From NCBI RefSeq assembly GCF_019175385.1, contig NC_083339.1, forward strand, positions 116,297,601-116,361,600: a stretch of 64,000 nt of DNA. Reading direction: 5' to 3'. This document shows, piece by piece, positions 57,650 to 64,000 of this stretch. The DNA is from Lycium barbarum. Lineage: Eukaryota; Streptophyta; Magnoliopsida; Solanales; Solanaceae. Every line of letters begins with the position of its first letter. Within the stretch, counting starts at the first letter, position 1. The notes below the pieces were generated by a model. That model did no database searches, was not told where the DNA came from, and saw nothing but the letters and a program-made list of their open reading frames with translations. Made by a program: the position numbers and the translations under genes.

Positions 57650-58675
57650 TGTCACGACCTATTTTTGCCTAAGCCGTGCCGGAACTTACCTTCCCAACTT
57701 GGTAAGCCAACCCTCAACTCAACAACGTATAAATACATAAAAGAATGAAATGAAGCAACAAAATAGTACAAATACGTAAGTCTCACGATATAGATATAGA
57801 AGTAGTAGAATAGTGCTGAATAATAACAACACCCCTAGGGTCTATTCTGAATAACACAAAAGCATCTAACAGGGAAACAATACAATCTGAAATACTAATA
57901 CATAAGGTGTCTAGACCGGATTCGGGCAACTTTTGTGAAATATAGGCTTAAAATGAAAAATGGTTGACCCAAAGTTGACTTTTGGGTAAACGGACCCTTT
58001 TCAAAATTCAGTCGATTTCGAGAGGCGATTGACAGATCATCGAGGGAAATGGGTTTAAGGCCTAAGACATGTCATCATGACGGTAAGTCTACCTAGCAGA
58101 CTGGAGATCCCAAGAGCTAGGTTCAAAGAGATCAAACAAAGTTATGAATGACGGTTCAACATTGTCAAATAACTCAACTTATTCTCATGATGAAGACAAT
58201 GTTCAGAAACAAGGATAAAGCATTAAGGCTTTTTAACGAGTTAATAAAGCTTAAGCTTTTTAATAGTTTCTAAGTTTGGCAGGTATGACCAAATAGTGTA
58301 TCTACACGATGACACATTTAGGAATCACCTATGTGAGTGTGAAGTGTAAGCCGCTTCAACCGGTATGTTAGGTAAAGCCCATGCTCTACGCACTCATGAA
58401 ACTAGGCGGTGTTCATGGCTGAAACGACACAATAGTGAGAACCAAAGATGGTTAAGGGTTAATTGTGTGACATATGGTTGTCTAGGTATACATCAAAGCT
58501 CAACGGTTCAAAGATATCAAATCTACCGATTGGCTGAGTATATCCGACATATGTTCACTACGGAAAGTTCAAAGAAAAACCTCCTTATCCACATGCAATT
58601 AATCTTTACTTCCAAAGCACACACTTGTCCGTGCATTTCTTTATCATAGATCCATTCTCCATTCATGTGGGGGAT
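57650..58675. other. 5' LTR start of element D, inverted LTR scrap and copia-type 3' UTR
   Basis: Bases 57,650-57,902 look like the start of a minus LTR (TGTCACGACCTATTTTTGCC). Bases 57,903-58,024 match the reverse complement of element A LTR bases about 21,960-22,080 (GGTCCAGACACC region), so this piece lies in opposite orientation. From about 58,045 to 58,675 the sequence has no gene and ends with the purine tract GGGGGA before the copia LTR start. Confidence 0.55.
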
Positions 58676-59111
58676 TGTTAGGATTTTATGAATAGGTGTG
58701 AATGGGAAATTGTCTTTTTCACCTTTTCATGGAAAAGGCTTCACACATTTTCATTCTTTTACTTTGTTGGCTATAAATACTTCATTTCCATCAGATTTTC
58801 CTGATGAAAAATTCTGATCATCTTCTTCTTTCTTTTCTACACTTCAAATAATTTTCTGTGTGATTTCTGCCGTCTTTCGCGTTCACCGTTCACCGAAGTT
58901 TGAGGTACCGCTACACTAGTGAGTTAATTCATTATATCCTGGGAGGATATGCTCCATAACCTCGGGTACTTGAGGGGAATATTTCCTTAAGGAAACACTG
59001 TGAATTCAGTGGGCTCGAATTTATTTTCGTTTCTTTTCAGATTCTGGGTTAGATTGTTTTCTCTTTTCCAAATTCTGTTTTAGATTATTTTCTGAATACA
59101 GATTGACAACA
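58676..59111 (+). repeat. Copia-type LTR, probable 3' LTR
   Basis: It starts TGTTAGGATTTTATG directly after the polypurine tract GTGGGGGAT (58,667-58,675), a common Ty1/copia arrangement. A TATA-like CTATAAATAC is at 58,771. The right end, at ACAACA (59,111), is tentative. No copia coding sequence is present in the window. Confidence 0.55.
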
Positions 59112-60598
59112 GTTTTCATACAAAATATATAACTTGCAGTTCATATTTCTTTAGTCCTAGTATATTATTGAATTAAGGTGTTTCTTATGAAAATAATACA
59201 AAATGTGAGATGAGTGATGACATTGTACTAAAATATTCAACAAAAAAGATAATGAAATCGCTAAGCCAATGAAAATTATCATAATTTAAAAGCACCAAGT
59301 CATGCTAAAATAAGTATGGCGAATAAGTACTAATCACATTACTAAATATTAAAGAAAAATTAAATTAAGTTACGTATTCACTATCTAAACCAATGCAAAA
59401 CTAAGAATAGTTATTCAACATTATTGTTATTCCTAGTGTTAGAATTGAATTTCTTTTGTTATTTTAATATTTGTTGATTTTGGTTTGAGCTTTATTTGAG
59501 TTACTAACATCTAATGATTATAAAACTTATTTGAGCATTCAAAATTCTAAGTCCAAGCTTGAAATAATATGTTAAAAGACAAAAACTATGAAAAAAAAAA
59601 TAAGAAATGGTTATAAATTACATTATAAATAAATGTTTTTATGTATAATTTTTTTTAAAAAAATTTGTACATGTAACGTTGGGTTGGTTTGGTTTGGTTT
59701 GACTTTTTTTTAGTTAAAACCAAACTAAACCAATTATGATCGGATTTTTTTTTTCCAATACCAAACCAAATCACTAGTCAGGTTTTTTTTTCGATTTGGT
59801 GTTATTTGTCGGTTTTCTTTTTATACCCCTGATCAGGAGGCTTCTTTTATTTTTCTTGAAGTAACAACTATTCAGAAAGTTCCCTAATAATTGTGTCCTT
59901 TCTACAATTTTATTATATAAAAATATATTGGAATATATACAGGTTCTGATCTGACCCACATTGGTGACCCAAACAATATTCCCACAGGGTGAATAAACAT
60001 CTTTTGAAGGAAGAATAGGGCAAGAGCTGGACACTATTTCTTTAGTAAGATTAATTGTTCATTCAAAGAAATGTCTCTTTTTAGTGCATATAATGTGTCC
60101 AAAAGTTTGGAGGCGTTAAATTGCTTTATTTGATGTAAACACCAGATAGATAAGTATTTTTCGTCTCACAGTTACTAGCTAATCAAATGATCAGCTCAAT
60201 TGATTGTCTTGTAGTCCTACTAAATTTGAGTAGAGATTGCAGCATCAAATGTTTGTCACTCACATTTCATTTTACTAGTTCTGCCAGTTATCTCATGTCA
60301 AAATGGATTCACTCCATCAATCAACTAAACACAATGTTGAATGGAAAAATTATACAAGATATATTAAGAATTCCCTATTAACTTAGTTCCAAATTCTTAT
60401 GTTAGTAGATACAAACACTTGTTTTTCGTCTGAAAGAAAAAGAAAAAGGAGATTTCCTAATCAGGTACTAGGATACATAAGAGTGGATGACAACATTTCA
60501 GTATGACAACATTTTGTTGAATAACCGAATACAAGAGGGATACTAATAACTTCATTAATAATATTTTTGAAAATTTTCAACTAAGTACAGATTTAGTT
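59112..60598. other. AT-rich intergenic DNA downstream of the transporter gene
   Basis: No gene is seen. Bases 59,690-59,820 hold GGTTTGGTTTGGTTT and AAACCAAACTAAACC or AACCAAATC blocks, which look like the inverted-repeat arms of a decayed MITE of a type common in Solanaceae. No clear duplication was found. The rest has AT-rich runs only. Confidence 0.4.
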
Positions 60599-63500
60599 TC
60601 AACCTCTGATGAGTGTCAAGCCAATAGCTGTAACAATTAGAGTGGAGGGAACTCCGAATTTGAGATGAGTCCAGAATGAGAGATTGTAGCCTAATGGTTG
60701 AGCTCGACGAGCCTGTTCGCATACTATTAAGTTTGCTGCTGAGCCCAATAGTGAAAGATTGCCAGCTACGGTGCTGACCCAGGCTAATATGAGCCATGCT
60801 TTCTTCTCACTTCTTGCAGATATTGCAGCTGCTAATGCACCTACCCGCACTCCCAACAGTAGAACTAAGACCAAATTAACAAATTATTATCTCAATTAAA
60901 TCGATCAGAAACTCATGCATATATTGGATGATGATATATGGATGTGATTAGTGGTGACAAATTCAACTAAAGTTGTTTGACCTGATGACCAATTCTCCAT
61001 GATCAACTCGTCCATCTAAAATATTGGTTAGTATAGGCCAACCTGTTTTACGGGTTGAAAGTGTGTCAAAAATCAGCCAAGAAAGTTATGAAATTCGGAA
61101 AATGAAGAGTTTATTAAATTTTTTAAGAAGAGGCCAAAATACTTGTTGGTGAAAAGTTTTTAAGTCAAACTATTTTCCTAGAACATACATCATATAATAC
61201 TATTAGGTCTATCAATTTTCCACCTATTGGATAAATACTAAAGTAAGCAGCAGAAGGTTTCAATAAATCACCTAGAATTATCCGTGACTTATAAACAGTG
61301 TTTTAAAAGGCGGGGGCGTTACGCGGGGTGTTTTACATTTTTCTCGGCGAGGCGTAAGCCCCATGGGTATTTAATTTTTAGTATTTAATAGTATTTAATA
61401 AAATAATATAATTACAATAAATATTTTTAAATAGATAAAATTACATTAAAAAATAAAAGAAAAATTTAGTGTTGCCTTTTTTATTTTTTATACTTGTTGT
61501 CTTTTACTTCATATAGTAACATTAGTATTTATATTAGTGATGATCAATTCAAGTCAATAAGATATTAGACATGTGTTTTAAAGACATTACCTAAGATGTT
61601 ATTGTAAAAACTTTATTTAATAATATGAAGATTTGAGTAGTTTAGCTCAAAGTTTTAAAATATTGCTCTTAAAACATGGATAGTGTTTTTTCTTTCTTTT
61701 CTGATATATATTTTGTATTTCTTTTTACATTTAAGAGAAACTTAAATCATAAAATCCATCGGTAAAAGTTTTTGGGGCCTAAAGCAAAAGTTTTACTAGT
61801 CTCACCCTCTAGTCACTCTGCTTACAACTTGTAATTATATATAAAATAATTTTACAAGTATAAACATAAATGAAATAAAAGCTATTATGGAATACAAATC
61901 AATTCTAACATCTTAACTTTCAAACAATGAAAAAATCACAATTTCTTAAAATAATATTACTATCATACTGTTCATTTTATATCAATAAACTTTATCAGTA
62001 TTATAATTAAAACATAACTCCTTCATGAATAAAATTAAAATTACTTTTGCGAAATATTAAATATGATAATTTTGATATATAGGACAAAAGACCAATGACA
62101 AGTGAAAATGTACAAATCAGGCTCTGTACTTTTAAAAGAAATATTAAGTGATATTAACTCTCACAATGTTCTCAAATAATAAATATGCAATACTAATATT
62201 TGTTATTTGAGTTACATTCAATCTTCTTATTTATATGGATGAAAAACTATTAAGTATCATTCATTTGTTAAAGAATTATGAGAGTCAACGATTATAATTA
62301 AGGAATTTAACATATAATTTATGTAAGAAATGTTAGTCGAGCCCCAAGCGTTGGGTGTTAGGTGTGTTTAGGGCGTACAATCGGGCGCTTAAGGTGTAAG
62401 CCTCACAAGAACTAAGCCCCGCACGTGAGCCCCGAGACATTTTACCAGTGCCTCGCCTCGCCCCGGGGTGAGTCTTGAAACTGCATTTTAAAACACTGCT
62501 TATAAAAAGGGGGTTAATTGGTTAATTTAGTGCCATGGTTCTCGACTAAACTAAAATCAGCGAAAACTACTAATACCAGAGAAGAAGAGAGCTGGTTGAT
62601 CACATAGAAATACCTTTTTCAAAAAACAATTCATAGAGTGTGAGATTTCAGCTCAAAGTCACTAGTCCAATGTACAGCAAATTTCTAGGTTGGCAAATTT
62701 GATATGTGCATCATTCTGTTCAAAATATTTTGTGAAGGCATAGGCAGTACTGAATCTCTCTTCGTATTTTTGTTCCCTATTGGCTCTCTCAGAGCACCAT
62801 TACTGTCTATTGTAGATGCTAAGCCGCTAACAATTTTATCTTATCAAGCAGATAGTAGATGACATGAGAGTAAGAGAGAATGGCAAGAAAGAAGATATAT
62901 ACTAGTAAATTAGTAATATTGGGGTTCAGAGTGACAAACCAGTAGGCACATTAGAAGCCAAATTTGAGAGGACAAGTATGACAACAGCAAGAACTGCTAT
63001 CCCACCAGCATGGTCTATCTTGGCATAAGGTTCCATAAAATCCCAGAAAGCACTTGGAATCCCTGTTCTGTTAAAGCCATCAACTGTGATAAACATACCA
63101 CAGAAGAATATTAAGAGTGAATAGGACACCTGTACAAGTTGAAACAGCAGAATGAACAAGATTTACTTTTGCCTCAAAAGTCAATAGGAGTCATGTAAAT
63201 TAATTTTAACTTTATTTATGCTATTAGTGTATTTTAACTTGTCCTAACCGGTAACATGCCTTTTATCCAAGTTACTAATTCCATATGTTACTTGTAGTTA
63301 TCTTTTAGATGCCTTACCGTATGGAAGTTGGAACTCAAGATAAATACTAGGTGAAAAATGCGATTGTTGAACTTGACATCACAACACGAAGAAACAAAAA
63401 TACAAGCCCAAAATACCTTTTCTAAGCATTCTCTAGCATCTTTGAAATCAAGAACCACAAGAGCAAGTGCTGCTGTAATAGTAGTCCATGACATATTCAG

Positions 63501-64000
63501 ACCCATCAACAAAGATATCAACATCCCAATTGTAACAAGATAAACACATATTTTCCATAACAATCTTTTCCATTTATCAGCAAAATTCTGCTTTTCCTCA
63601 TAAGATGTGAAATTTTGATCTTCACACCCATCAACAGGTGCTTCTGTAGAGGCATTGGAATTCCTGGAAGAATAAAATTCCCTGTTTGGATCCTTCTTGA
63701 TTTCATTTTCACTAAAATTTCCATGATTCTTAAATGTGTCAGCATGATTTATTTGACCATTTGTATTCACTGGATCAACCGAAAACTGTTCCGGAGAATT
63801 TAACCAATTAACGACATGTGACATTGTTGCTGGTGAAAACCGATGAGAGACTACTTCATCCGAAACTAATTCTATTTCAACATTTTCGACATCTTTCTGA
63901 ACAGACAACACCTTCCAATACATGCCAAGCAACAATAGAGCATTAACAAAAACTCCAACAAGCATTGCAGGAAATATACCAAATAAAAAACTCCCAAAAG
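60599..64000 (-). CDS. LSI2-like ArsB/NhaD-superfamily transporter, 3' three exons
   Basis: Membrane transporter of the plant family that includes the silicon efflux carrier LSI2 and Arabidopsis At1g02260. Exons on the minus strand: 64,000-63,417 (584 bp, 5' end outside the window), 63,129-62,940 (190 bp) and 60,864-60,599 (266 bp, stop TGA). Splice sites are AAG|GTATTT, ACAG|GTG, ACTG|GTTTG and CTTAG|TTC. Phases fit (0, then 1), and 266 bp is 2 plus 88 codons. The first exon has a transmembrane start ([19 protein letters not shown]), a long polar loop (about 110 residues), then two helices. Exon 2 carries [18 protein letters not shown] and [10 protein letters not shown]. The last exon has [20 protein letters not shown] and ends in LTLIRG. 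No lesion is seen. Substrate cannot be deduced. Confidence 0.88.
60865..62939 (-). other. Last intron of the LSI2-like gene
   Basis: Intron of 2075 bp; more than half of it is the hAT element. Other sequence is AT-rich with no coding signal. Confidence 0.75.
61296..62498. mobile_element. Non-autonomous hAT-type element in the intron
   Basis: Terminal inverted repeats CAGTGTTTTAAAA (61,296-61,308) and TTTTAAAACACTG (62,486-62,498) are perfect over 13 bases. The 8-bp duplication CTTATAAA flanks both ends (61,288-61,295 and 62,499-62,506). Eight-bp duplications and CAG-type ends fit hAT elements. Subterminal GC-rich arms (about 61,305-61,370 and 62,340-62,475) contrast with an AT-rich middle. 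No transposase ORF is present. Confidence 0.88.
63130..63416 (-). other. Intron of the LSI2-like gene between the first two visible exons
   Basis: 287 bp, GT...AG borders, AT-rich, phase 0. Confidence 0.78.

Larger units (their letters stand above)
51398..57905 (-). mobile_element. Element D: truncated Tekay/Del-like Ty3/gypsy element
   Basis: Minus-strand RNase H (partial), RT, protease, gag, leader, primer site and the start of a 5' LTR. The 3' half of pol (integrase, chromodomain) and the 3' LTR are missing at the EPRV junction. It shares the sequence of element A at high similarity (for example ATCAGCCACCACATTGGCTT at 51,398 and 23,827). A solo LTR is inserted at 54,337-57,004. Confidence 0.82.

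Noticed and set aside
58365..58649. 94-codon plus ORF before the copia-type LTR
   Set aside because: Not RNase H or integrase of copia; most likely 3' UTR sequence.

Overview
This is a plant nuclear window, most likely from the nightshade family (Solanaceae). The evidence is the mix of degenerate LTR retrotransposons, an integrated plant pararetrovirus of the Caulimoviridae, and an intron-containing host gene at the right end. The family assignment is an inference from element style; no marker gene fixes the species. Almost all of it is nested transposable-element sequence; only about the last 3.4 kb holds a host gene.

Layout. (1) 1 to about 6.1 kb: a minus-strand Athila-like Ty3/gypsy element (gag, protease, RT, RNase H, start of integrase), running off the left edge, with a tRNA-Asp-type primer site at 4775-4788 and an LTR from 4794. 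(2) About 6.1-17.5 kb: a plus-strand Tat/Ogre-type Ty3/gypsy element (gag, protease plus G-patch, RT, extra RNase H, integrase, a long 3' UTR with three tandem arrays, and the first 450 bp of its 3' LTR). (3) 17.5-19.7 and 44.7-48.8 kb: one minus-strand endogenous pararetrovirus (EPRV) copy, split by retrotransposon A. It carries coat protein, zinc knuckle, protease, RT, RNase H, a 3'-terminal ORF and the intergenic promoter. (4) 48.8-51.4 kb: a second, plus-strand EPRV piece joined head to head to the first (3'-terminal ORF, intergenic region with TATA and AATAAA, tRNA-iMet primer site, movement protein). (5) 19,687-44,740: chromodomain Ty3/gypsy element A (Tekay/Del-like, minus), flanked by ATCAG/ACCAG. 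Element B (25,358-40,216, TSD CGCAT) sits inside its protease gene. Element B is LTR-flanked, has no gag or pol, and carries an antisense 'putative plant transposon protein' ORF. B itself holds two solo LTRs (27,295-29,785, TSD GAATC; 34,302-36,900, TSD CTAAC). The first of these contains a plastid rps11 fragment. (6) 51.4-57.9 kb: truncated Tekay-like element D (minus), interrupted by a solo LTR at 54,337-57,004 (TSD AATGC). (7) 57.9-59.1 kb: an inverted LTR scrap and a copia-type 3' end. (8) 60,599 to beyond 64,000: the 3' three exons of a minus-strand ArsB/NhaD-type transporter gene of the plant LSI2-like family, with a 1.2 kb non-autonomous hAT element in its last intron (8-bp TSD CTTATAAA).

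Target-site duplications give an insertion order: EPRV, then A, then B, then the solo LTRs. Every retroelement ORF is broken by stops, frameshifts or truncation, so no functional mobile element is evident. The transporter exons are intact, with matching splice phases. The most unusual signals are: the head-to-head EPRV copies with two opposed promoters; hairpin-forming palindrome clusters at similar places in unrelated LTR families; a primer-site-like sequence beside the 3' LTR of both A and B; and the ORF-carrying non-autonomous element B.
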